Positions 29,042-37,014 of a DNA stretch of 64,000 nucleotides are shown piece by piece (the stretch's first letter is position 1; every line of letters begins with the position of its first letter). Location: positions 1 to 64,000 of the forward strand of contig JBBIQS010000019.1 in assembly GCA_037442205.1 (NCBI GenBank), read 5' to 3'. The DNA comes from JBBIQS01 sp037442205. GTDB lineage: Bacteria > Myxococcota > Myxococcia > Myxococcales > UBA5297. The translations under genes and the position numbers were made by a program. The notes beneath the pieces were generated by a model that had not been told where the DNA came from, made no database searches, and worked only from the letters and a program-made list of their open reading frames with translations.

Positions 29042-30340
29042 ATGCAGCCCGCCATCTCCGATTCGGCGGCGGTCGCCATTCCGGCCGGCGCCTCGCGGCA
29101 GCGCTTCGTGCTGGTCGGAATCCTGCTGGTCACGTTGCTGGTCGCCTATCTCGACCGGGTCAACGTCTCGGTGCTGGTGGCCGACGATGCCTTCCTCGCG
29201 GCGATGGGCCTCACGGGCGACGCGGTGGGCAAGGGCTGGCTGATGACCGCCTTCCTCGTCGCCTACGGGCTGGCCAACGTCGTGCTGAGCCCGCTCGGCG
29301 ACTGGATGGGCCCGCGTAAGGCGATGAGCCTGTCGATCGCGCTCTGGGGCGGGGCACTGCTGCTGGGCGGCGCCGCGAGCTCGCTGGCGGTGATGCTGGC
29401 GGCGCGCGTGGCGCTCGGGCTGGGCGAGGGGCTGCAGTGGCCGATGCAGTCCAAGTACGTGAAGAACTGGTTCCCGCCCGGCGAGCGGGGCAAGGCCAAC
29501 TCGGTGTGGCTGGTGGGGCTGATGATCGGCCCGGCGGCAGCGATGCCCTTCTTCACCTTCGTGGTCCGTCAGCTGGGCTGGCGGCCGAGCTTCTTCCTGT
29601 TGGCGGCCATCGGCCTGCTGCCGCTGTCGCTGGTGTGGTGGCTCACCACCGATCATCCGCGCGAGCACAAGGGCGTCAATCGGCAGGAACTGGAGGCGAT
29701 CGAGGCCGGGCTCAAGGCCGAGGCGGAGCGAGAAGCCAGCCTGGGCGCCGCCGACTTCTGGTCGAACCTGGGCTCGTTCGCGCTCAACTACCGCTTCTGG
29801 TTGCTGACCGGCTTCTACAGCTGCTTCGCCTCGGTGTGGTGGGGCACGATGAGCTGGCTCCCCAGCTATCTGAAGGAGGCCCGCGGCTTCTCCTGGTCGT
29901 CGATGGGCCTCTGGTCGTCGCTGCCCTACTTCGTCGGCGGGCTGTGCGTGTTGGGCTTCGGCTGGCTCACCGATCGCGTGGGGCGTCGGGCGCCTTTCGC
30001 CGCGCTGTCGATGGCCGGCGCGGTGGCGGGGATCTTCTTCGGCGCGCGGGCCTCTGACAACTCGACCTCGGCGGCGCTGATCTCGCTGGGCATCGCAGCG
30101 GTCGCCATCGGGCTGCCGGCGGCCTGGACGCTGGCGCAGCAGATCGTCCCGGCGCGCGCGGTGGGCGCCGGCGCCGGGATGATGAACGGCGTCGGCAACG
30201 CCCTCTCTGCCTTCGCCCCGGTGCTCATCGGCTACTTCATCCGCGTCAGTGGCGGCTACGAGGGCGGGCTGTTCTTCCTGTGCGCCCTGGGGCTGGTGGG
30301 CCTGGCTTGCGCCTCGGTGCTCGCCCTTCAGAGACTATGA
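29042..30340 (+). CDS. MFS transporter, anion:cation symporter family
   Basis: This 432-residue protein has 12 predicted membrane helices. The MFS signature after helix 2 is SPLGDWMGPRKAMSLS, and helix 1 contains VAYLDRVNVSVL, the D-R-x-N pattern typical of the ACS family (organic anion symporters such as glucarate, phthalate and hexuronate carriers). A central loop lies around residues 200-240 (TTDHPREHKGVNRQELEAIE). It begins 1 bp after the acyl-CoA synthetase, so uptake followed by CoA activation of an organic acid is likely. An aromatic acid such as benzoate is the best guess from context; substrate is not readable. Confidence 0.88.
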   Translation: MQPAISDSAAVAIPAGASRQRFVLVGILLVTLLVAYLDRVNVSVLVADDAFLAAMGLTGDAVGKGWLMTAFLVAYGLANVVLSPLGDWMGPRKAMSLSIALWGGALLLGGAASSLAVMLAARVALGLGEGLQWPMQSKYVKNWFPPGERGKANSVWLVGLMIGPAAAMPFFTFVVRQLGWRPSFFLLAAIGLLPLSLVWWLTTDHPREHKGVNRQELEAIEAGLKAEAEREASLGAADFWSNLGSFALNYRFWLLTGFYSCFASVWWGTMSWLPSYLKEARGFSWSSMGLWSSLPYFVGGLCVLGFGWLTDRVGRRAPFAALSMAGAVAGIFFGARASDNSTSAALISLGIAAVAIGLPAAWTLAQQIVPARAVGAGAGMMNGVGNALSAFAPVLIGYFIRVSGGYEGGLFFLCALGLVGLACASVLALQRL

Positions 30341-30388
30341 AGCCGTGGCCCCTTGAAGCATCTGCCCATCAGCGAAAGGATGGTCGCC

Positions 30389-30805
30389 ATGAGATACCCC
30401 GTCCTGCTCCTCGCGGCAGTCGGCGCCCTCTCCTGCGGAATGCCCGGCTCCGGATCCGGCTCCAACGGCGGCGGCTCGCTGCCCGACCCCGACGGCAACT
30501 GGCAGGTCACCGCCCACGTCACCAGCTGCATGGATGCCACCGGCACCGCCACCGTCCAGGTCACCGGCGGCAGCTACAATGCCCAGATCTTCAGCTACAA
30601 CCTGCAGGGTTGCTCGCAGGCGGTTTCAATCCAGGGCACCCTGACCAAGGGCAACTCGCACCTGGTCGTCGAGGGGAACGAGTTCCTCACGGGCGGCTGC
30701 TGCAACGGAGGCAACGGCTATTTCGGCTACCTCGAGCTCAACGGCTCGAGCGTCGGGGGCATGGTTTCCAGCGCGTGGGGGTCGCTGGACTGGAAGAAGC
30801 TGTAG
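30389..30805 (+). CDS. Small predicted lipoprotein
   Basis: From ATG 30389 the product has 138 residues: MRYPVLLLAAVGALSCG, a lipoprotein signal peptide with lipobox ALSC. An AAAGGA site lies 8 bp upstream; in-frame ATGs at 30353 and 30380 are less well placed. The mature part has a glycine/serine linker and one beta-rich domain with five cysteines (TSCMDATGTATV, LQGCSQAV, GGCCNGGNGYFG), probably disulfide-bonded outside the cytoplasm. No family is recognised. It follows the MFS gene by 48 bp on the same strand. Confidence 0.75.
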   Translation: MRYPVLLLAAVGALSCGMPGSGSGSNGGGSLPDPDGNWQVTAHVTSCMDATGTATVQVTGGSYNAQIFSYNLQGCSQAVSIQGTLTKGNSHLVVEGNEFLTGGCCNGGNGYFGYLELNGSSVGGMVSSAWGSLDWKKL

Positions 30806-31215
30806 CCGGCCCCGCGCCTCTTCAGTTTTCCAGGGGCTCGTCTTTGTCCGACGAGGCGGTCGGCGCGGCCTTGCGGCCATTCCGACGGGGAAGAGGTTCC
30901 TGGAACGCCTTTGCCTCGGTGTTCATACTTGGCGCTGGCCGGTTTGACTCGGCGCCCAGTGACCGGCCCGGCTGCGCCGCCGCTCCGGTCTCACTCTGGC
31001 CTGGCTCCTGGGAGACGACACCCCGCCGCCTGGCTCAGGTCGTAGGTTGCACCGCCAACGAAGGCACCACGGATCGCCGTTAGGCATCGAAGCACAGGTC
31101 TTCTTACGGCCGGCGACGCGGCCGCAGCTGGAGCCAAGCATCGCCGGCATGGCTGCCGGCAGAGACCCCCGGCCTCTCGCTCGAGAGGGCCGGGCGGCAG
31201 AAATCGGGGACAGCC
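30806..31215. other. Intergenic stretch without a gene
   Basis: I see no convincing coding frame in these 410 bases. It holds GCCGGC-N6-GCCGGC near 31142 and a stronger hairpin CCCGGCCTCTC (31168-31178) with GAGAGGGCCGGG (31183-31194), one bulge, about 20 bp before the next ATG. The hairpin could affect translation of that gene. Confidence 0.5.
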
Positions 31216-31632
31216 ATGAATTACGCCAGCGAAGCTCCTGGCTTGTTCGCAGTGCGCTATGAGACGCCGCAGGACCTCGAGCCGGACCAGCAGAGGCCGC
31301 TGATTCGCGACATCGAACTGGCCTCGGCCAAAGGCCCGGTCGGAATCGTCTTCCAGGTCGGGCCGAGCGTGACCAGCGTAACGCTCGCTGTTCCAAGCTT
31401 CTGGATCGAGGTCACCGGCCGCAAGGAGCTCCGCATCGCGGCCATGGCCATCGTGACCCGGGCCCTCAGCGTGCGGATGGCGGCGCGAGGCTTCGCCCTC
31501 TCGAATCGAATTCGAGGCATCTCGACGCAGATCGAGACCTTCGAGGCGCTCGAGCCTGCGCTCCAGTGGGCGCGCAGCCTGCTGGACGCCGCCCCGCAAG
31601 CCCCGATCGCGTCGGGCCGCTCGGGCACCTAG
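31216..31632 (+). CDS. Hypothetical protein, SpoIIAA/STAS-like
   Basis: The product has 138 residues with no signal peptide. Alternating strands and helices (PGLFAVRYETPQDL, GPVGIVFQVGPSVTSV, VPSFWIEVTGRKELRIAAMAIV) resemble the small SpoIIAA/STAS-like proteins that are common and multi-copy in myxobacteria, usually as unlinked single genes. Function there is unknown, perhaps protein binding in regulation. It is convergent with the second reductase-like operon, 148 bp from its last gene. Nothing links it to aromatic metabolism. Confidence 0.65.
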   Translation: MNYASEAPGLFAVRYETPQDLEPDQQRPLIRDIELASAKGPVGIVFQVGPSVTSVTLAVPSFWIEVTGRKELRIAAMAIVTRALSVRMAARGFALSNRIRGISTQIETFEALEPALQWARSLLDAAPQAPIASGRSGT

Positions 31633-31780
31633 CGCGATCGAATCTCGAGCCTGCGAGCAGGCTGCCGACCGCGGTCATTCGCCCCGTTGTCAGGCGATCG
31701 CGCGAGCCGCGTTCGACAGCGCGCTCGGCGAACCTCGACCCTCCGCCCGCCGCCAGCGCGGTCTGGGCCCGGCCCCGCCC

Positions 31781-32575
31781 TCACCGAACCGGCTCGCCGA
31801 GCTCCGCCCGCGCCGCCAGCGCCACCCCGATGGCCCCCATCTCCTGGGCGCGCGCCGGCACTCGCACCTCGACTCCCAGCGACTGGCGCATCAGCTCGGG
31901 GACCAGCGGATGGTGCGCCACGACGCCGCCGGTGGCGACCACGTTGCCGTCGATCCGCTCCATCTCCAGCACCCGGCGGACCACCGAGCGATAGGCGGCC
32001 CGGGCGAGGTCGGCGGGGCGCTTCCCCTGCCGCACCGCCGTCAGCAGCTCGGTGCCGGCGAACACGGTGCAGAAGCTGGCCAGGTCCACCTCCTCGGTCG
32101 AGGAGCTGGCCAGCCGCGACAGCTCGTCGATGCGGACGTCGAGCCGCAGCGCGATCTCCTCCAGGAAGCTGCCGGTCCCGGCGGCGCACTTGCGGTTCAT
32201 CTTGTGGGCGACGCGGCGGCCGGCGGCGTCGAGCCGGATGACCTTGGCGTCCTGGCCGCCGATGTCCACGACGGTCAGCGGCCCCTGGGCCTCGAGGAGG
32301 ACTCCGCGGGCGTGGGCGTCGAGCTCGGTGCGGTGCCCGGTGGCGAAGGGCACTGCCTGGCGGCCGAACCCGGTGGACCAGACGGCCGCGACGGCGTCGC
32401 GCTCGACCCTGGCCTCGCGGAGCACCTGGTTCAGCGCGCGCTCGGCGGCCCCGGCGACGTCCGCCGCGGTGCGCACCACCGCCGTGGCGACCACCGCTCC
32501 GCGCGAATCGAGCAGCGCCGCCTTGGTGTTCCAGGAGCCGGAGTCGATGCCGGCGGTGTAGCGATCAGCGCTCAT
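31781..32575 (-). CDS. BcrA-like/HgdC-like activator ATPase of second reductase-like system
   Basis: This 264-residue ATPase of the BadF/BadG/BcrA/BcrD/HgdC family has ASKHA motifs AGIDSGSWNTKAALLD and VVDIGGQDAKVIRL. Its cluster cysteines are Cys130 (NRKCAAGTGSF) and Cys169 (SFCTVFAGTELL), the ligands that bridge a [4Fe-4S] cluster across a dimer. The intact DIGGQDxK motif makes it the A-type member of the pair with the gene at 33829-34629. It lacks the helical insertion of BcrA, as in dehydratase activators. It is the last gene of a 10.4-kb minus-strand operon. It should feed low-potential electrons to the products at 32619-33824 and 34633-36939. Confidence 0.88.
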   Translation of the reverse strand: MSADRYTAGIDSGSWNTKAALLDSRGAVVATAVVRTAADVAGAAERALNQVLREARVERDAVAAVWSTGFGRQAVPFATGHRTELDAHARGVLLEAQGPLTVVDIGGQDAKVIRLDAAGRRVAHKMNRKCAAGTGSFLEEIALRLDVRIDELSRLASSSTEEVDLASFCTVFAGTELLTAVRQGKRPADLARAAYRSVVRRVLEMERIDGNVVATGGVVAHHPLVPELMRQSLGVEVRVPARAQEMGAIGVALAARAELGEPVR

Positions 32576-32618
32576 GCCTGCCTTCCCCGGCCGACTGGCC
32601 CGGCCGGAGCCACTCCCC

Positions 32619-33824
32619 TCACGCGCCGGCCAGCTGCTCGATCAGACCCTCGAAGCTGGTGCGCGACTGCTCCTCCGAGAAGCAGCGCAGGTCGTTCAGG
32701 TCGCCGTCGAAGGTCATGGTGGCGATCTTGAGCTTCTCCCGCATCCGCTGCGGCATCCCGAAGCGAGTGTTGGAGTTGTGGGGGCAGGTGCGCGAGTCGT
32801 GGAAGATCATCCCGTCGACTCCGAAGCGGCGCACCATCCGCTCCAGGTACTGCTCCTTGACCTTCTCGCTGCGCACGATGAACAGCTCCAGCGAGGCCCG
32901 GGCCATCGACCGCAGCGGGTCCCTGGGATCGAGCGCGTCGAAGATCCAGCTGTTGCAGTAGGTCGAGGCGACCACCGAAGCCTCGAGCGAGGCGAAGAGC
33001 TTGGCCAGGTCGCGAAGCTTGCCCCACACCGGCATGCCGTCCCAGTAGAGACGGAAGCGCTCGCCCTCGACCGCTCCCTGCCTGGCCTCCACCCGCGCCC
33101 GCAGCTCGGCCAAGAGCCCGCGGTAATATTCGTTGGCAGCCTCGGTTCCGCGCAGCACCACCGCCGGTCCCATGTGAATGGTGCCGTCGAAGAAGGTCAG
33201 CGGCGCCGGCTTGGTGGAGGCGGTGGCGAGGCAGTCGCGCCACAGGTCGCTGCAGGTCCGCGACGAGACCACCGCCGCCTCCAGCTTCGCCCCGTCCAGC
33301 TCGCGGCCCGCCACCTGCTCCAGCGTCGGCACCAGCGCCTCCATCTGCCGGGCGACCCCGTCCACCATCGCCTGGTCCACCTCGCCCACCGAGCGGTTGC
33401 AGGACACCCCGATCACCGGGACCTTCCACTCGCGCCCGTAGAACTCGAACCAGTCCTGCACCTCGCGGCACTGGTTGGTGGAGTAGACCAGCACGTCCGC
33501 CCGCGGGGCGCCGTCGAGCCCCTGCTTCTTCAGCGGGCTCTTGCCGCACAGGTAGGCGCCGACGTCGCTGGTCAGGTAGGAGCAGATGTCCGGCGAGTAG
33601 CCGAGGGCGTGGGCCTTGCCCATGGTCTCGCCCGCCATCCGCGACGAGCCGAGCATCGCCCCGTGGTTCTCGGGGAAGAACACCTCGTAGCCCAGCGCCC
33701 GGAGCAGCTCCACCGGGCCGACGCTGGTGCACCAGGCCACCGGCGCCTTGCGCTGGGCGAAGGCGGCAAAGTGCGCCCCCATCGCCTCCTTCAACTTCGC
33801 CGTGCTGGCTAGCTCTGCGGCCAT
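32619..33824 (-). CDS. HgdB/BcrB-like subunit with intact iron-sulfur ligands
   Basis: This 401-residue protein is of the benzoyl-CoA reductase/2-hydroxyacyl-CoA dehydratase superfamily. It begins with WCTSVGPVELLRALG (Cys32) and PENHGAMLG. Three cysteines align with those of BcrB: Cys81 (PDICSYLTSD), Cys119 (STNQCREVQDWF) and Cys347 (HDSRTCPHNSN). It should therefore hold a [4Fe-4S] cluster. It aligns along its whole length with the C-terminal half of the fusion protein at 34633-36939, with LASTAKLKE opposite LASAPKLKE, so the two are paralogues and probably a heterodimer. ATG 33824 is preferred to GTG 33839 because of a GGGG site. The reaction is unknown. Confidence 0.88.
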   Translation of the reverse strand: MAAELASTAKLKEAMGAHFAAFAQRKAPVAWCTSVGPVELLRALGYEVFFPENHGAMLGSSRMAGETMGKAHALGYSPDICSYLTSDVGAYLCGKSPLKKQGLDGAPRADVLVYSTNQCREVQDWFEFYGREWKVPVIGVSCNRSVGEVDQAMVDGVARQMEALVPTLEQVAGRELDGAKLEAAVVSSRTCSDLWRDCLATASTKPAPLTFFDGTIHMGPAVVLRGTEAANEYYRGLLAELRARVEARQGAVEGERFRLYWDGMPVWGKLRDLAKLFASLEASVVASTYCNSWIFDALDPRDPLRSMARASLELFIVRSEKVKEQYLERMVRRFGVDGMIFHDSRTCPHNSNTRFGMPQRMREKLKIATMTFDGDLNDLRCFSEEQSRTSFEGLIEQLAGA

Positions 33825-33828
33825 GGCA

Positions 33829-34629
33829 TTACCCCGCACTGTGAGTGGAATCGAGGGCGAAGAGCGCCGCCCCCAGCGCCCCCGCGAGAATCGGCTCCGG
33901 CACCGCCTCGGCGCTGACCCCCAGGCCCCTCAGCGCCTCGATGACTCCGGGGAAGTACTCGCACACTCCCCCGGTCACCACCACCTGCTGACGGGTGTCG
34001 CCGATGCCGTCGATCTCCATGATTCGCTCGGCGACCGAGTGCATCGCCCCCAGGGCGATCTCTCCCAACGGCGTCCCAAGTCGGAGCTGCTCGATCACCT
34101 CGGCTTCGGCGAAGGTCGAGCAATAGCTGCCCACCTTCGCCGGCTTGACGGCGTTGCTGGCCAGGTCCATCAACCGGGTGGGATGCACGTCCAGGTGCCG
34201 GGCGGTGAACATCAGGAAGGTGCCGATGCCCACCGCGCACTTGCGCACGTGGCGGCTCTCCAGCGCCCGCCCCTCGGGCCCGACCCGGATCACCTTGGGC
34301 TCGCGCCCGCCGAGATCGATGACCGTCACCGGCTTCTTCAGGTGCTCGAACACCCCGCGGGCGTGGCAGGCCGGCTCGGTGGCGGTCACCGCCTTCAGGG
34401 GCGAGCAGGCGGCCCCGAAGCCGGTCACGCACGCCGCCGCCAGTTGCTGGCCGCTGATCCGCGCTTCGTCCAGCGCCGCGCCGAGGGCCTCCTGGATGCA
34501 GTCCTGGAAGTAGCCGCTGGCCGGCACCACTGCCCGTCCGATCACCGTGCGAGTCGCGTCGAGGATCGCCACCTTGACGCACTCGCTGCCGGCGTCGACC
34601 CCCGCCACCACTGGAAGAGTTACCGCCAT
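33829..34629 (-). CDS. BcrD-like activator ATPase of second reductase-like system
   Basis: This 266-residue BadF/BcrD-family ATPase starts VAGVDAGSECVKVAILD. Cluster cysteines are Cys131 (VRKCAVGIGTFL) and Cys170 (GSYCSTFAEAEVI). The phosphate motif reads VIDLGGREPKVIR, departing from DIGGQDxK as D-type subunits do. With the A-type protein at 31781-32575 it gives the A/D pair found in class I benzoyl-CoA reductases, whereas dehydratases normally use one homodimeric activator. It lies 3 bp after the fusion gene and 4 bp before the 401-residue subunit gene. Confidence 0.87.
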   Translation of the reverse strand: MAVTLPVVAGVDAGSECVKVAILDATRTVIGRAVVPASGYFQDCIQEALGAALDEARISGQQLAAACVTGFGAACSPLKAVTATEPACHARGVFEHLKKPVTVIDLGGREPKVIRVGPEGRALESRHVRKCAVGIGTFLMFTARHLDVHPTRLMDLASNAVKPAKVGSYCSTFAEAEVIEQLRLGTPLGEIALGAMHSVAERIMEIDGIGDTRQQVVVTGGVCEYFPGVIEALRGLGVSAEAVPEPILAGALGAALFALDSTHSAG

Positions 34630-34632
34630 GCC

Positions 34633-36939
34633 CTAGCTCCCCACCTGCGAATCCCGAGAGTGTCGGCGCAGGTCGTCCACGAAGTCCAGGACTCCCCGCT
34701 CCATCTGATCGAACGACGCCAGCCGCGCGTCGTGGGTGTCGGCCTCGATCACCAGGCTGCGCACCCCGGCGTCGCGCGCCAGGCGATGGTGCAGGCCGTG
34801 GCGCACGTTGCTGTGATCGGGGCTGGTGCGCGCGTCGTGCCACAGCACCGCGTCGGCGGAGAAGCGCTTGCTCTCGTTGGCCAGGAAGCGCGCCTTGAAC
34901 TCCCGGCCGCGGTTGGAGTAGATGCCGGCGTAGGCCCGGGCCATGGAGGCGATCGGGTCGCCCGCCTGCAGTCCCTCGAGCACGAGCTCGCTGGGGTAGG
35001 AGGAGCCGACCACCGCGATGCGGTGGTCGAGGAAGAAGCTGGCCAGCCGGCGCAGCCCGCACCACAGCGGCGGGCCCTCCCAGTAGAAACGCAGCCGCTC
35101 CTCCGGGACCGCCGCCACCCCGTCGCGCACCCGCGCCTCCAGCTCGGCCAGCAGCAGCTCGTAGTAGGTGACCGCCTGGCGCGTGCCGCGCATCAGCACC
35201 ATCGGAGCGGCGTGGATCAGGGTGTCGAAGTAGGTCAGCGGGCTGGGCAGGTGGCTGCCCAGGTCGAGGATGCTGCTCCACAGCAGCGAGGCCCGCGCCG
35301 ACAGCTCGACGGTCTCGCCGAGCCGGTCGAGGTCCAGCTTCTGGCCGGTCAGCTTCTCCAGCCGCTCCACCAGCCGCCACATCTGGGCCACCGAGGCCTC
35401 GTGGTCGATCGCGTCCAGCTGGTCGAGCCCGGCCGGCGGGTGCAGTCCGTGGGCGGGAACGCCGAAGCGGTGGCTGTAGTACTCGAACCAGCGCAGCAGG
35501 TACTGGCCATGGTTGGTGCTGTAGACCAGCACCTCGGGCCGGGGAATCCCCGCCATGCCGTGGATGGTGGCCAGCGGGCTCTCTCCGGCGATGGCCGCGC
35601 CGATGTCGCAGGTCATCTCGGTGGCGACGAAGGGGGAAAACCCGTCGGCCGACGCCACCCGCAGATACTTGCTGGCCAGCCGCCCGGCGCCGATCAGCGC
35701 GGCGTGGTTCTCGGGGAAGTAGGGGGTGTAGCCCATCGCCCGCACCAGCTCGACGGGGCCGAGCCCGGTGCACCAGGCGACGCGGCGCCTCTCGTCGCGG
35801 CCGGCCCGATCCAGGTCGAGGTAGTAGTCGTGGATCAGCTCCTTGAGCTTGGGCGCGCTGGCCAGCGGGACCCGGCCCTCTGGCATCCCGCCCTTGGGAT
35901 CGAGCGGGCTTGGACGCAGCGCTCCGCCCGGCAGCTTCGGGCTGACCTCGGCGCTGCGGGCAGCCTGCGAGGCGGCCACGTCGGCGAGGGTCTTGGCGCC
36001 CTTCTCGCGGCGGCGCAGCGCCTGCCGTTCGCGGGAGTGGACCAACCGCACCATGGCCAGGTTGAGCGGCGCCTCGAGCCCCAGCCGCTCGGCCTCGGCG
36101 ACCACCCCACCGTTGATGGCGTCGATCTCGGTCAGCAGCCCGCGCACCAGGTCCTGCCACATCGAGGGCCGGTTCTTTCCCAGCGCCCGCAGCGAGCCGA
36201 CCACCTGCTGGTAAGCCTCGGCCGGTTCGGCCACCGGGACCTCGCGGGCCTTCATCACCGCCACGATCTCCGCGGTGAGCGCTCGCATCAGCTGCTGCAA
36301 CTCGTCGTCCTCGAGCAGCTCGTTGCAGCTCATCCCGCTCAGCGCCGACACCGGGTTGACCACCGCGTTGTGCAGCAGCTTCTGCCACACCGCGTGGTCG
36401 ACGTTGGCCAGCACCTCGGTGGTCAGCCCGGCGGCGGTGAAGAAGCGGCCGATGTCGAGCAGCTCGTCGGTCAACTCGCCGGCGATGGGCGCCATCTGCA
36501 TCGGCCTGATGCCCATGCGGTAGCACAGGCGGTTGGGGCCGGTGTGCTGGATGCTGTGGAAGGTGATGCCGCTCAGCACCCGCTGCGCCCCCACCAGCGC
36601 GGCGATGGTCTCGACGTTGCCCAGCCCGTTCTGTGTCGACAGCACCCAGGTCTTGGGGCCGATGACCCTCCCCGCCGCCCTCACCGCCCCGGCGGTCTGG
36701 TAGCTCTTGACGGCGATGAAGACCAGGTCGGCCGGCTCCAGCCCCTCCGCCGAGGTGACTACCTTGACCCGGACCCGGTGCTCTCCCTTGTCGCCCTCGG
36801 AGAGGAACAGCCCCTGCTCGTTGAGCATCCGCGCGCGGGAGGCGTTGGCCTCGAGGAACGCGACCTCCGCCCCGTTCTCCGACAGCCGCGCCCCGATCAG
36901 CCCCCCCAGCGCTCCGGCCCCGATCACCAGCACCCGCAT
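34633..36939 (-). CDS. Ketopantoate-reductase-like (ApbA/PanE) domain fused to HgdB/BcrB-like domain lacking cluster ligands
   Basis: One uninterrupted frame of 768 residues has two parts. Residues 1-305 form an ApbA/PanE-type NAD(P)H reductase: VLVIGAGALGGLIG, FIAVKSYQTAGAV, STQNGLGN, VWQKLLHNAVVNPVSA (Lys187, Asn191) and LLTEIDAINGG (Glu271), so the known catalytic residues are present. After a linker, residues 358-768 form an HgdB/BcrB-like domain: WCTGLGPVELVRAMG and PENHAALIGAGRLASKYLR. The three positions that are cysteines in the 401-residue partner are Ala439, Gly478 (STNHGQYL) and Ser706 (HDARTSPDHSN), so no standard [4Fe-4S] cluster is expected. ATG 36939 follows GGGGG. No such fusion is known to me. 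Confidence 0.88.
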   Translation of the reverse strand: MRVLVIGAGALGGLIGARLSENGAEVAFLEANASRARMLNEQGLFLSEGDKGEHRVRVKVVTSAEGLEPADLVFIAVKSYQTAGAVRAAGRVIGPKTWVLSTQNGLGNVETIAALVGAQRVLSGITFHSIQHTGPNRLCYRMGIRPMQMAPIAGELTDELLDIGRFFTAAGLTTEVLANVDHAVWQKLLHNAVVNPVSALSGMSCNELLEDDELQQLMRALTAEIVAVMKAREVPVAEPAEAYQQVVGSLRALGKNRPSMWQDLVRGLLTEIDAINGGVVAEAERLGLEAPLNLAMVRLVHSRERQALRRREKGAKTLADVAASQAARSAEVSPKLPGGALRPSPLDPKGGMPEGRVPLASAPKLKELIHDYYLDLDRAGRDERRRVAWCTGLGPVELVRAMGYTPYFPENHAALIGAGRLASKYLRVASADGFSPFVATEMTCDIGAAIAGESPLATIHGMAGIPRPEVLVYSTNHGQYLLRWFEYYSHRFGVPAHGLHPPAGLDQLDAIDHEASVAQMWRLVERLEKLTGQKLDLDRLGETVELSARASLLWSSILDLGSHLPSPLTYFDTLIHAAPMVLMRGTRQAVTYYELLLAELEARVRDGVAAVPEERLRFYWEGPPLWCGLRRLASFFLDHRIAVVGSSYPSELVLEGLQAGDPIASMARAYAGIYSNRGREFKARFLANESKRFSADAVLWHDARTSPDHSNVRHGLHHRLARDAGVRSLVIEADTHDARLASFDQMERGVLDFVDDLRRHSRDSQVGS

Positions 36940-37014
36940 CTGACACCCCCACGGCACTTCTCACTTCTTCTCCATCCAGCGGCGGGAAGGAATCAAGCTC
37001 GGAGTCGAGGTTCC

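Noticed and set aside
31781..34629. Simple 2-hydroxyacyl-CoA dehydratase activators encoded twice
   Set aside because: The two ATPases differ in the way A-type and D-type benzoyl-CoA-reductase subunits do, so a heterodimeric pair is more likely than redundant copies.
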